A stretch of DNA of 64,000 nucleotides from Serinus canaria (Eukaryota > Chordata > Aves > Passeriformes > Fringillidae), in contig NC_066315.1 in assembly GCF_022539315.1 (NCBI RefSeq), positions 124,159,374-124,223,373 on the forward strand, in the 5' to 3' direction. Below are positions 22,476-34,000 of this stretch, in pieces (position 1 is the first letter of the stretch; every line of letters begins with the position of its first letter). The notes beneath the pieces were generated by a model. The model ran no database searches, had not been told where the DNA came from, and saw only the letters and a list, made by a program, of their open reading frames with translations. Made by a program: the position numbers and the translations under genes.

Positions 22476-25400
22476 CTGTCTACCCAGTTAACTTGATGCT
22501 GACAATTGTACTACACTTATGTTTGAAAATGCATGTGTGAAATATAACTTTCCCCAGTTAACTAGTAATAATATTACTGTTAAAAGTGACTTGTGAACTT
22601 GGTTTGTATGGAAAAATCTATAATTTTTGCAGTTTTATTGCACATTCAGACACACACACATATATATATGTACATATAGACAAATACGTATATATATGCT
22701 TTTCAGGATAGTCAGAGGAGCTATGGTGAAGCTACAATTTAGATTTAGGTGTAGCTATGACATTGTTTTGGTAAATTATGCCATTCTGTGAGGCTGATAA
22801 ATCATTGGGAATATAATACAGATGTTGCTCACTGGGCTATCAAGCTCAATCTTTTTCTGTCTTAGCCAGCCATACCATGGAGGCACACCTAAATATATTG
22901 AACTCCACTTTATAATAACTTAGATTTCTTACCTTCCTAATGAAAGCCCACTTCAGGACCTTTCTCCTCTGATGGTCAAACCTCTCCTAATATCCAGCTT
23001 AACCTTCACGATGGACAGTTGAATCAAAGTGTACATATTTAAATTAAACTAAAAAAAAAAAAAAGATTGAACTTTGCAGATAGAAATGCAATTTCCTCAG
23101 GAAGCAGCTGGCTCCTAGGCTGGCAAATACTCTCCCCACAGAGATATGGAGTTCACTGTGAGTTAATATATCTGACATGGAGTAGGGCAAATTAGTTTCA
23201 TATTGCTCTGCTTATAGTGCTTTATGTCTTCAAAATGTCTGAGGTTTCTCTACCCTGTCCTGAAGATATTTAAGCCTATTATCAAGGCTTGAAATACTTT
23301 TCATAAAGCTGCTGGTGTTAAGTACATCTTTTTCACAGACAGCCATATTGTCTGTCTAAATAACATTTTCTCTATCAAAAAAATCCCCAAAGCAGCTCTA
23401 CTCAAAAAAAGATATAATGAAATGAATGTGGTAAAAGAGCTGCAAAAATAGAAGCAAAAAATATTTGAAAAGTATCTCTGAATCAGTTCAGGTAATATAT
23501 GCCTTTTAGAACTTGAAAAATGGAATTTAAAAAGGTATTTATGACACTGAAACAAAACAAGGCAATATAGAAAGTTTTGTTTTTTATTTTGATGTTGCAA
23601 ACCCACCAGCAGTAAAAGAAAAATGGAAAAACCCAAGGAAATCATTGCATATGTTACCTTATTTCTTGCAGTTTTGAATTTGTACTGCATTGACGGACCA
23701 GTTAATTAACTCTGTAAAATCGATCTGGATTCTAAATTGTATGTATTTGGTTGTTAAAGAATAAATTGTAAATAATTCATAAAACATGAAATTAATCAAA
23801 TAGTTCTGACTTTAAAGGCTCTCTTGAGGGAAAACAAATTCTTCACATGGCTGCATTCTGCTATGCCTCTGACTTTTTATTTATAACCTGGTCCTAGAAT
23901 TATACGTACAATGCAAGACAAAATAAGTCTGTTAAAGCAGAAATGTTCCCTTGACTAGGCAGACTATAAACCTATGTTGACTTCTGTATGAATTTTAATC
24001 TTTTTATGAGGAAAAAGAGCACTTTTACCATTTTGCCCTTGTTCTGAATGGCAATAAATTCTAAATTGCAGTGATTGAGAAATGTTAGATCATTAAAAAT
24101 AAAAAAATTGTTATGAATGTATTTCTTCAAAAAGTAACTTAAAGTGTTATTTAAATATTTTTTCAGTGGTGTTAGGCTAAAACGAAAGATGCATCTGTTT
24201 TCAATACACACTTTTTTGGGGTTTTTTAGGGGTTTTTTTGATCACATTTCTCTGACTGTGGATGGGCTAACATTTTTTGTGCAGCAGGGATATTGGAGCT
24301 GTACTCAATGGGAATATTTATTAAGTTTGCTGTGCAGACATGTTCTAATCTTGACACCATATCTTTGTAGTGTCTCTTTAAGGTATAAATTCACAGAAGT
24401 ACTGAATATGTATTATAGACCTCACATACACTTAGAAGCAAATTATATATGAGTAATGAAGAGAAAGGACAGATTTTTAGGTTCTGTTGTCAGTTTTATC
24501 TGTAGCCTTACTCCCTTCTTTGCAGTCTTCTCAGATCTCCCTAATGAATACACAATAAAGCCAGGTCACTGAAAAGTCATCTGCCAGATCACCTGCTGAT
24601 TTGAATGGAAGAAAATGGTGTGGATCATAAAGTGGCACTGTAAAGTATGAGTCAGGGAGATGTGATAACAGAGTCTGCATTCCAAGCTCTGTTCTGAGTT
24701 ATTTAAATCAGTGCAGCTGAAGTCTCAGTATTGTCTCATTTTAAAAGTCTGTTCCACCACAGAATCATAACTAAAATTTTGTTTCAATGTCATCTTCAGT
24801 CAGATTTATTCACATGGAATTTCTGAGATGTGACTTTCATACCTAACACTGTCTTATGGAGAAAGAAATTTAGTAAATGTTTAGATATATAAACTTAATG
24901 TTCCTCAATATATTTAAACATATTTACATATCAGAGTAGGTATTGACTAAGGGAGTAGAAGAGATGAGACTAAAACCAGAGAGATGAATGTAACACATAT
25001 CACTAATAAAGTGCAGAGAAACCAACTTTCACATTAATTGTGAAGCTTGTCCTCTTATTTTTATTTATGAATTTACCTAAATTTAAAAAAAAAGTCTATT
25101 TAGCTAGGAACTTATTTTCCATATTCTAAATAAGTCCCCAGTGGAAAGGGAAAACATTTTGAAAGGTTTTAAAATAGGCAAGCAGATGTGTCTTCATTTA
25201 AATTACTTCCATTTAAAACTCTAAACTACTTACTTTTTTTTTCTATGTTAATGCCAATTATCATAAAGTGCTTCTTCCAGTACTCATTATAATCACAGAT
25301 CACTTTATTTCTATAAATTCTATTTTTGAGGGCCTCTGTAGTTTCCCTGGTATTAATTATTTCTATATTTTAATTTTTAAGCTACAATTAAGTTTACTTC

Positions 25401-26947
25401 ATTTCTGTCATCATCTCTTTCAGCAGTATATTAATTTTCCCGTCATGTTCCATAGAAGCAAGAATTTTCTTATATTTTCCTCTTTTATTGCAAAGATATA
25501 AGGACTTGTCTTCAGGCCTCAGGAAATGCTATAAATTTTTTGTATCTTTTATGATACCTTAATTAATTTCCATTCTTGATTTATTATTGGAAAAATTTAT
25601 TGTCTAACTTCTGTTTTCATTTTGAGAGAAAAAAAATCAGTTTATGTTTGCTCTTATGTGAAACCAGATAAAATAAATACATTTCTTATAAGGCATAATT
25701 TAATAGTGTAGTAGGGCTTGGGATTTTCTTGTAATTCTGTTCAGTAATTTATATTATGTTCAAACAACGTACTCAGTATTATTACTCAGAAATTGTTGAA
25801 CACTTATGACCAGCCGAGATTTCAGCAGCACACAGATGCTACACCTTTCTGATATTTCCTTTTTCAGAGTTTTAAAAAGTCACTTAGCTGCTCAAGACAA
25901 TCTCCTGTTTCTTTACAGTTCCTTGTAGCTATGACCAGGGAGATTTCTTCAGGCTTACCTGTCGGCACAAATTGAAAGGCAGTGACAAGAGTAGTGAGAC
26001 CAGTCCCTCTACAATGGCAACCTTTGGTCTTGCACAGAGCTGTCCATGCTCAACCAGCCTGAGCTTTCTCCAGAATGATGCCCTGTCTGGACAAATGTGG
26101 AAGGAGAGCACAGGGGAAAAGAGGGAACAGAAACTTTATGGCACAACAGGAAATAAAAAAGATTGTCTTGTCTAGACAGGGAATATAAAAAGGCTAAGAA
26201 TGCACATGGCTACTGTCATCTCACACAGAGCAGGAGGGACAGACTGAAGAGCTATTGCAAATAAAAGCCAGTATTAGGAACAAACTGGCCTAAAATTATT
26301 TCAGAGGTTAAAGAAAAGTTATCATATCACTGCTAAATTTTACAGTTTTACTGTCAGATTTCATTATCAATAAAATTTTCAGTGGAATAACATCAGGACA
26401 AACCTCCTGAAGTTTTTCTTTAGATTAAAGATGATTTCAGATGGAATTTGTGTGTTGTGGTGCTTGAGACAGAAAAGCACTGAACTGGCACTACATGTCT
26501 CCTCTGCTTCTATATTCCCAAATAATCTCAACTGAACTCTCTCAATGGTATAGGATGAATAGAATTTTTTCTGTCATTTCACAGAATTTTTTAAAAGGTA
26601 GGTGGTGTGATTTGATAGACTGGCCCTCAGTGTGGCTGGCACCAGGAAGATCTGAGCACCATCAAAAAGTTTGCAATGATCACAGACCTGCAGAACTGAA
26701 AAGGTCTTCAAGTAGCAGGAAAAGAGATTGTTGCTTTCTTTGGTTTTGTGAACTCTTCTATATACTTGAGGTCTGATGTAACTTTGTTTTTCCTTCATTC
26801 TTGAGGTTAAACAGCACATTAAGCTTTCTTACACAATTTTTCCCTTTGGTTCATTTGACTCATTCAGTTTTCTCAATTCACATTTGAAGTATAACTGCCA
26901 ATTGAAAACACAATTTTTCATTTGGAGTCTTAGGAGCACCTTGGAAG
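22476..26947. other. Unannotated AT-rich non-coding DNA
   Basis: No gene found. The 129-codon minus frame at 23301-23690 is Phe/Lys/Leu-rich and arises from AT-rich sequence. The 102-codon plus frame at 24144-24452 has no recognisable domain. A mixed CA/TA tract lies at 22650-22680 and an A14 run near 23051. Confidence 0.5.
22650..22680. repeat. (CA)n(TA)n microsatellite
   Basis: ACACACACAC followed by TATATATATGTACATATA; alternating purine-pyrimidine DNA. Confidence 0.9.
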
Positions 26948-26953
26948 GGGACT
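26948..26953. other. Target-site duplication, left copy (GGGACT)
   Basis: GGGACT precedes the LTR at 26954-27336 and recurs at 27337-27342. Confidence 0.85.
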
Positions 26954-27336
26954 TGTGACAATGTTCACAGGGGTCCCAGGATGAGGGAAGAGACAAGAAA
27001 GTTGGCTCTATGTTTCAGAAGGCTGATTTATTATTTTATGATATATATTATGTTAAAACTATGCTAAAAGAACAGAAGAAAGGATTTCTGCAGAATGCTA
27101 GCTAAGAATAGAAAAGGAATGAATAACAAAGGCTTGTCTCTGACTGAGACAGTTTGGACAGGTGAACTGTGATTGGCCATTAATTAGAAACAACCAGATG
27201 AGACCAATCACAGAGTCACCTGTTGCATTCCACAGCAGCAGATAAGAATTGTTTACAGTTTGTTCCTGAGGCCTCTCAGCAACTCAAGAGGAAAAAATCC
27301 TAAAGAAAGGATTTTTTATAGAACATGTCGGTGACA
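26954..27336 (-). mobile_element. Solo LTR, same family as the copy at 14067-14454
   Basis: A 383-bp element with TGT...ACA ends and a 6-bp duplication GGGACT on both sides. It aligns by eye with the other copy almost end to end, sharing blocks such as AGAATAGAAAAGGAATGAAT, ACAGGTGAACTGTGATTGGC and GATAAGAATTGTTTACAGTT. Differences are scattered substitutions and short indels, plus divergence in the first 20 bases on the plus-strand side. The minus-strand AATAAA is the complement of 27027-27032. No retroviral internal sequence is present, so it is a solo LTR. Its target site differs from the other copy's, so the two were independent insertions, not a segmental duplication. Confidence 0.88.
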
Positions 27337-27342
27337 GGGACT
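27337..27342. other. Target-site duplication, right copy (GGGACT)
   Basis: Identical to 26948-26953. Confidence 0.85.
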
Positions 27343-27895
27343 CCAATTTTTTTTAACACCAGTGAAATTTTAACCCTGTATGAGAATGAGGAGTTCGCTT
27401 TTCATTTTCCTTTGACATCTACTTTATAACTCATTTACTAGTCCTTATCTTGAGAAAAGGTATCTTAAATGTTTACATAATACCTAGCAGAAACTGCTCC
27501 TATACACAGTTGTAGGTTCTAAGACAACTGAAATACACGTAATGAGCTTGCAAATGGCTGTTATTTCTATTACTGCTAATGAACAACATGCTTCAAAGTT
27601 ATTTAGACATTGAAAAACTACCTTTCTCCTTCAAATTCACTAGAAACTCCCAAGGTCTTAGCTCTCCAGGAAGACCTGCCATCATTTGAAAGATGGGCAC
27701 AGAGTACAGTGAGAAATTATTCCAGCACACTGGATAAAGACTTCTGTGTGCCTGATGTCATGCTCATTGAAGTAATTAAGATTTCAAAAATTATCACAAC
27801 ATCGTGTATCAGTTTACTTTGTCTCATCTTAGAGCTGCTGTTTTCCGTGAAAGAAATGGATAGACAGAGTAAAAGTTCTTAAACAACATGACAAA
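27343..27895. other. Unannotated non-coding DNA
   Basis: Contains a 90-codon plus frame (27610-27882) with no recognised domain and a composition expected by chance. No repeat was identified. Confidence 0.45.
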
Positions 27896-28290
27896 CTAGA
27901 AACAGAATCCATTGGAAAAGACCTTTAACATCATCAAGTCCAACCTTTGACTGAACACTGCCATGCCAACTGGACTAGAGCACAAATTGCCATGTCCTGC
28001 TGTTTCTTGGACACTTCCAAGGATGGTGGCTCCACCACCTCCGTAGGCAGGCTGTTCCAACTACCATTTCAATGAAGAAATTCTCCCTGAACCTCCCCTG
28101 GTGCAACTTTAAGACTTTGTCCTCTTATTGCCCGGGAAAAGAAGCCAAACCTTTCCTTGTTACACCCTCCTTCCAGGTGGCTGTAGAGAGCAAAAAGGTC
28201 ACCCCTGAACCTCCTTTTCTCTAGGCTAAACAGCCCCAGTTTCCTCAGCCATTCCTCGTATGACTTACTCTCTCCATGAGCCTATGAATT
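27896..28290 (-). mobile_element. CR1 LINE fragment, 3' region, antisense
   Basis: Antisense CR1 with the landmarks 'catcatcaagtccaacc', 'ccaccacctccgtaggcag', 'aaattctccctgaacctcc', 'ccaggtggctgtagagagc' and 'ctcagccattcctcgtatga'. The extreme 3' terminus is degraded ('aacagaatccattgg'). It is non-coding. Confidence 0.88.
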
Positions 28291-30679
28291 CAGTATCCCT
28301 TATATTTTGATATCACTGTATCATCTGAAATAAAGGGGGAGCAGAAATGGTGACAGGGAGATCATCATGAACCAAAAATTTTAAAAGAACCATGTTTTCC
28401 ATTTTCTTTGAGTTTTAGTTAGTGATATGGGCTTTTGACTTTAAAAAGAAAGAATATTTTATTTAGCAAAAACCTCTAATTATTAATAATGGAGGAAAAA
28501 TAATAATTTAATCTAGAGAAAAATGTCTTTAAAGTTGTCATTATTTCTTTAATTTTAATGGTTGTAAGTTTTTCATAGCAATGTGACTAAAGGATCTTTC
28601 ACAATTCTTATAATCTAATTTCCTATTATTATAAGTTTGTGTCACACTATTACTGTTATTTAAAAGTAGAAGTTGGCATTTAATTGCTTAATAATTACTC
28701 AGTTGTGGAGCGTTTGTAAAGATTAATGACAGACTGACAGAGGTTGATTATCCTCTATATAGTCAAGGCTACACTGCACAGAACAAAAGTGGAATATGAA
28801 GGTACAGGAGATCTATTCATTTCCCTCTATTCCCAAACAGTGTCACTACATTTATATATATATTTGTGTGTATATATGTGTACACACATGCACATGCATG
28901 CAGGCATAAAATGGTTTTCTGCAAGCAGCAGTGCAGTCATCCCAACAGCGATGACAGTGGAGATTCGTTGGCCACATGTGCAAGTCACAACTCTTTTTCT
29001 CACAGGAAAGAGGTCTACAGTAACAACAGTTAAAAATTCCTGCTCATAAATGCTGTTTATTTCTATGCATAGTGAAGTAGCACCAAAATCATGCAAGAAA
29101 AGAATATTAAAAATATAAAAAGAAATAAAAATGAAAATAGAAAAAAAAAAATGGATGTGGATTGAGGTGTTAATAAAGCAAAATTCATCATAGATAAGGG
29201 AACTTTCACATGGTAAAAGCAGCAGAATGGAATGGAGTTCAACATCTCTGAGACTCTCCACTGTCATCTGAGCACCCTGGTTAGTACCAAGACTGCCTTC
29301 AAGTCATAGGTTTCTCTTTTTACTCACATAAATCAAGATCACAGAAGTTCAGGACCTTAAGACTTCAAAAATATATTCCTTAATAGTTTCAAAGAGCAAC
29401 ATCCTGTCTATTCCACGTGTTCATCAGGCACTGGAAAAAATCTTTTAATGGGAAAATTTCTGCCCTGTGGGACCAAAGAAAGGTTTAGAATTGTGCAGGT
29501 AATTTTTGACAAGACAGAGATGGATAGGTACCAGGTTTCTTATTTATAATGATACTAAACACAGTCCTTTTTCTGTATCATAGTGATTCAATCATAATGA
29601 TTCTTTGCATAGTATACATAATGTTTATAAGTGAATGCATGTATGTATATATACAGCACATGTAAGGTAGGTATTGTACTTAAATATATACAAACATGCA
29701 CTATATGTTATACTATATGCCATGTATTATACTACAAGGGTGATTATACTTATTATTGCATACAAATAAATAAAATTGCAAAAAAGCAATACATTTGTAT
29801 CCTAAAGTTTCTTTATTCAGACTCAGATCTATTTCAGTCAAAAAATCTCCCTAACACAGAGTAACTTTTAAGTTTTTCAGACTCTTCACTGTGAATTACT
29901 TCACTTCTAGAACTGTATTTCACCAATTTAAATATAATGATATGAGTAATGATTTCATGAGGACTTTTGGGCAGAAAATAATGACACCAACCATTCACTT
30001 TAGCCAACAGAATGAGGTATTGTACTGCTTTCGAGGTGAAGCACCTGGAGTTCTTTGCTCCCTTTATCTCAGTCCTTAAACTTTCAGGATTAAAGGGTTT
30101 TGTCCTAACTTGTTTCATTTAAAAACAGGCTTTAAAGCTCCTAGTGCAAAATTTATTACTGAAATATTGGGGTCTAACCTTCTTCCACTATTACAACTTA
30201 AAAGAGATATGCTAACACTGAAAGTAATTGCAATGGGAGTTTGAAGGAAATGACCTCTCAGTTCAGACCTGGCACAGATTGACTCATACAAAGGTATATT
30301 TCTGTTAACTTTCCCAGAGACATTCCCGATTAACAGATGTGGAAGCACAAGGAGATAACTCCTATCAAACTCAAAGGCTTAACCTCTTGGTTAAAGTGAT
30401 GTTAATGAAGGAGTCAAACTGAGCATCTCCTTTTCCACTTTCCTTTCATACCTGTGTTGGGTTAATGTAAGAATAATAGTAGCCTATTATTCTTTCACAT
30501 AGAACGGTGCAAGCCCCCAATACTAACTTTTTCTTGAAAGTGGCTAGACTTTTCTGACTGAAATTTTAGTTTGAAAGGGTGTTTGAGGTATTACAGGCCC
30601 TTTGTACTTGCAAAAGGACAGAGGAAAGGGGACTCTCTCACTCTAGGTGAAGTGATGATTGTTTTCATAACACCTATGC
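28291..30679. other. Unannotated AT-rich non-coding DNA
   Basis: No gene recognised. The 146-codon minus frame at 28827-29267 runs through the alternating tract at 28845-28905 and a poly-A-rich stretch near 29100-29150, and its peptide is low-complexity. I read it as spurious. Confidence 0.5.
28845..28905. repeat. TA/TG/CA alternating purine-pyrimidine tract
   Basis: TATATATATATTTGTGTGTA continues into TATATGTGTACACACATGCA and CATGCATGC. It is a degenerate microsatellite that can adopt Z-form DNA or cruciforms. Confidence 0.85.
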
Positions 30680-31080
30680 TGCCCACTCCCAGATGACCTC
30701 AGGATGTTACTGGGATGGCAGGCAGAGCACATGGGCAACTGCAGCTCTGACTGGCACAGGGGTCTCTGGCCTAAAAGGGGCTTTAGCTGTGAAGGGGTTC
30801 AAGGGGCTGAGGGTGCTCCTTGCTGGTTCTCTTCAGCACCTCAGAGCCTTCTCTTCAGAGCTGCACCACCAGCTTGGTCCTGTGGTTGTGGGGCCTCGCC
30901 CTGTGGTGGTGCAGGGTGCCCTGTGTCCTTCTGTCCTCTTCAAGGCAGTTTCTCCAGCCTGTGCTTTCTGCCCTGCAGAGCTGCCCTCCTCCCCCTCTGT
31001 GTGAGCAGCCTGACTGTCTTCTCTGAGCTGGAGTGATGCCCAGCTTGGTGAAAGGGCAGGTTTTGTGAAGCATTAATCCT
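30680..31080. other. GC-richer block of unknown origin
   Basis: A roughly 350-400-bp stretch with clearly higher G+C than the flanks, open in several frames (103 and 110 codons on plus, 95 on minus). It is rich in CTG/CAG-like words ('gctgcaccaccagcttgg', 'gtggtggtgcagggtgcc'). The translated products are Cys/Ser/Leu-rich with no recognised domain, and the multi-frame openness follows from base composition. I do not recognise it as CR1 or an LTR; an unassigned avian repeat or a processed-transcript fragment is possible. Confidence 0.4.
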
Positions 31081-34000
31081 TCCCACAAAATTATATAAAG
31101 GTAAGAGTGTTCAGGGTTTAGACCAACGCTTCTGCTTACCATGCTCAGGTTTGTGACCAGACTACGTTTGCCTGATTGTCTGATTGCTTATGCAGAGAAC
31201 GCCTGGAAAGATGAGAACAACATTTATTGCGATTTTAAAAGAACTTCTACTTCCACCAACTCCAAACAGAGATATACCATCTTACGGTGTTATATTTCAT
31301 TCATACAGATAAAGAATACTGGCTTCTCTGGGTTTTTTTCCACAGTGGCTTAATCTTTCAGTTTTCTCAGATGAAAGCTTTCCAAAAAAATGTTGACATG
31401 CAGGTGATACTGCTCCAGCCTCCATGTGGTTGATGTGCTGAACATGAACAATGGATGCACATACAGGCAGTGTATGGAGTGGACTCCAGCAGCAATGCAG
31501 TAGCAGCACATGTAGAAGTAGTAGCAGTATTTTTTTCCCACAGAATACAGAACTGAAGAATGTAATTCCTTGTCTTAAGCCATTCTTAAATACAGCTCCA
31601 ATGTGCTCTCTTACACCTCAGTCCAGCAAAAACTGGATTGTCTCACTTCTGGACTTCTGCTATAGCTAACAATTGAATGCTTTATTCTGACAGAAACTAA
31701 AGTAATCTAACCTCGAGGTACAACTATAATTAAACATACCAGTTTATGAAAAATGGGCATTGCAACTCACCAAACAGAATATAGACATGTTTTGCTCAAC
31801 CAAGTCTTAGGATTTTTATTTTATGTGAATGTTATGTTAATGTTTCAGATTAAAACAGTATTTCCACCATCTCTTCTATTACTGTACAGGAGATGGACAC
31901 TGGTAAAAGTATCACAGTATATGTCCAGCAGCTAACAAAATAGCTTGCTAGCACAACAGACTGGCCTGAGAATTCTCTAAAAGGAATATCTTGAGGAATT
32001 TCTAGCCTTCTGGAATTAGCAGTCATCCTCTATTCTAGCCCACATATCACAGCTTCAATGTACTTAATGTTCATCTAAGCTTAGTTCATCACATCTCCTT
32101 CTGTCATAGTCTGAAGTGCAGCTGCTGTATTTTTAATTTTTTTTTTAGTGAGTTCCCTAATTTACTGCAGGATTCTCATTTCTTCAGTATGTCATGTATT
32201 GTTGATTTTTGTCTGCTTTTTTGCATGCAATTCATCTTCCTGTAGCTCTGTTCATGATCTATGAGGCAAATGATTTCACCTGTCATCTTGCAGTGCCTCA
32301 CAGATCTGCTGCAAATGAACACATGGGAGGCTGAGGTGAAGAAGCAGACTGTGATTTGCTTGTTCCTGGGCTGTTTCTAAGCTGTGCACAATTCTTCTCC
32401 ATTTATATTGAAAGTGGTTGTTTTGTCCTCTGGTTCAATAAAGCAAAATGTCTGTATGAAGTGTTAGTTTGCTGCTGTGTTGCATGAAGTGTTGAAAATA
32501 AGCAAAAGAAAAACAGATATCTTTCCTTTACATAGAGCTTGCAGGAATATTGCTGTGCTAAATATAGCTGAAACACAGAGCTCTGGATGTGACAGTCTTA
32601 ATATGATCACCACGTTTTAGGGGCTGCCACTGAGAGCTGTCTGTGTTTACTTGGAGAGCATATGGGTTGCTTTTTCAGATACTACCAGTGATGTGACTGG
32701 GTGTGTTTATATATATATAGAACTAGGTGAAAATGTTTCTTTATATTCTACAAACCTATTTTAAAAATTATTTAATGAGTGAGTCCAGAACTATGGAGGA
32801 ATAGATTCTTCTATCAGAATAGACAAAAGCCTGGTTTATAGGGCATACTGTGTATTCCTATTCTAGCTTTTCTGTAGTAAATGGACATTCACCACAAAAT
32901 TCCCTTAATCTTTCTTCAGAGCAATGTATTACTTTATTTCAGAAAAAAAATTATATGCTCTTTGAAATAAGACTAAAAACTTTCTTGTTCCAAATCCCCT
33001 CAGAGTGTCTTACTCTCCTTCCAGGTTCTGGACAGAAGGACTTGTGACTCTTGCCCAATAAACATTTTACTGGTGGCACAAAATCTAATACAGTGTTCTT
33101 TTGGGCTGCTTAGCTTGTTTGGGTACTTCTTGTGAATAGGACTTTTGCCCCTGGCTGTCCTGACCATGATTTGGCTTTTTTTGCTGATGGTGGTGGTGAG
33201 TTTTTGTTTTGTTTTGGTTTTTTTCCAGTTCTGAAAAGTAATTTTGCTGAGGACAGAAATTTTTCTACATCAAGAGTGGCTTTTATGGCTAGGTAAAGCA
33301 ATAAAAACTGCATTACAGAAATGTTGATTTGCCACAGTTATAATTTTAATAAAGTCAGAAAGACTTCTTTGTTTTTACATAATTCAGGCAATATATATGT
33401 GCAGTATATGTCAAACATTGTAGCAGAGATTTGACAGAGGCAATAAATTGTAATTCTGATACCATCTAATGCCTGGTGTTTAAAGAGACAATCAACCACT
33501 CACCAGAAAGTCTCTGTCACATAAGATCTGCTATATAGGTCTATATATACACCTGTCTGTGCTTATGGCTTATCTGCTTTCTTCAGGGAGACAAATCTTG
33601 TCCTTAAAATACAGAGTTATCAATGCTTTGAGTGGTACAGAAATACAAATACCATTCTCAAAATTTTACTGTGATTGATGTTTATTTCACTTGCCTATTG
33701 CCAAGCAAAATCCAGAAGTCATTATTTTCTTGAGTGATTTTTCAATATTATTATAATACTTGAGCAGAAATTGAATTAAAAAAAAGGTGAAATTCTTTTT
33801 TTAGTATGTGATGCTAAGATGTAGTAATGGATTTAGTAACGATGAAATAAGACTATTCTTCACAATGTTTTATTTGTAATTTGCCTCTTTGTGTGATCAT
33901 GCCATCCAAAAATCACCCATTATAAGTTCTCAGTAGTCTCACCCAAGTAATGAACCCCCTGCCAAACTCAAAGACAAGTCCTTCTTGTCCCATTGCTCCA

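Noticed and set aside
23301..23690. 129-codon minus frame with hydrophobic segments resembling a membrane protein
   Set aside because: Hydrophobicity follows from T-rich codons in AT-rich DNA; no conserved motif, and no promoter or splice signals that stand out.
14067..27336. A single provirus bounded by the two same-family LTRs
   Set aside because: Each LTR has its own 6-bp target-site duplication on both sides, the interval holds no gag, pol or env signal, and it is too long and AT-rich for proviral interior.
28827..29267. 146-codon minus frame
   Set aside because: Runs through an alternating TA/TG tract and an A-rich stretch; low-complexity Phe/Ile/His-rich product, no domain.
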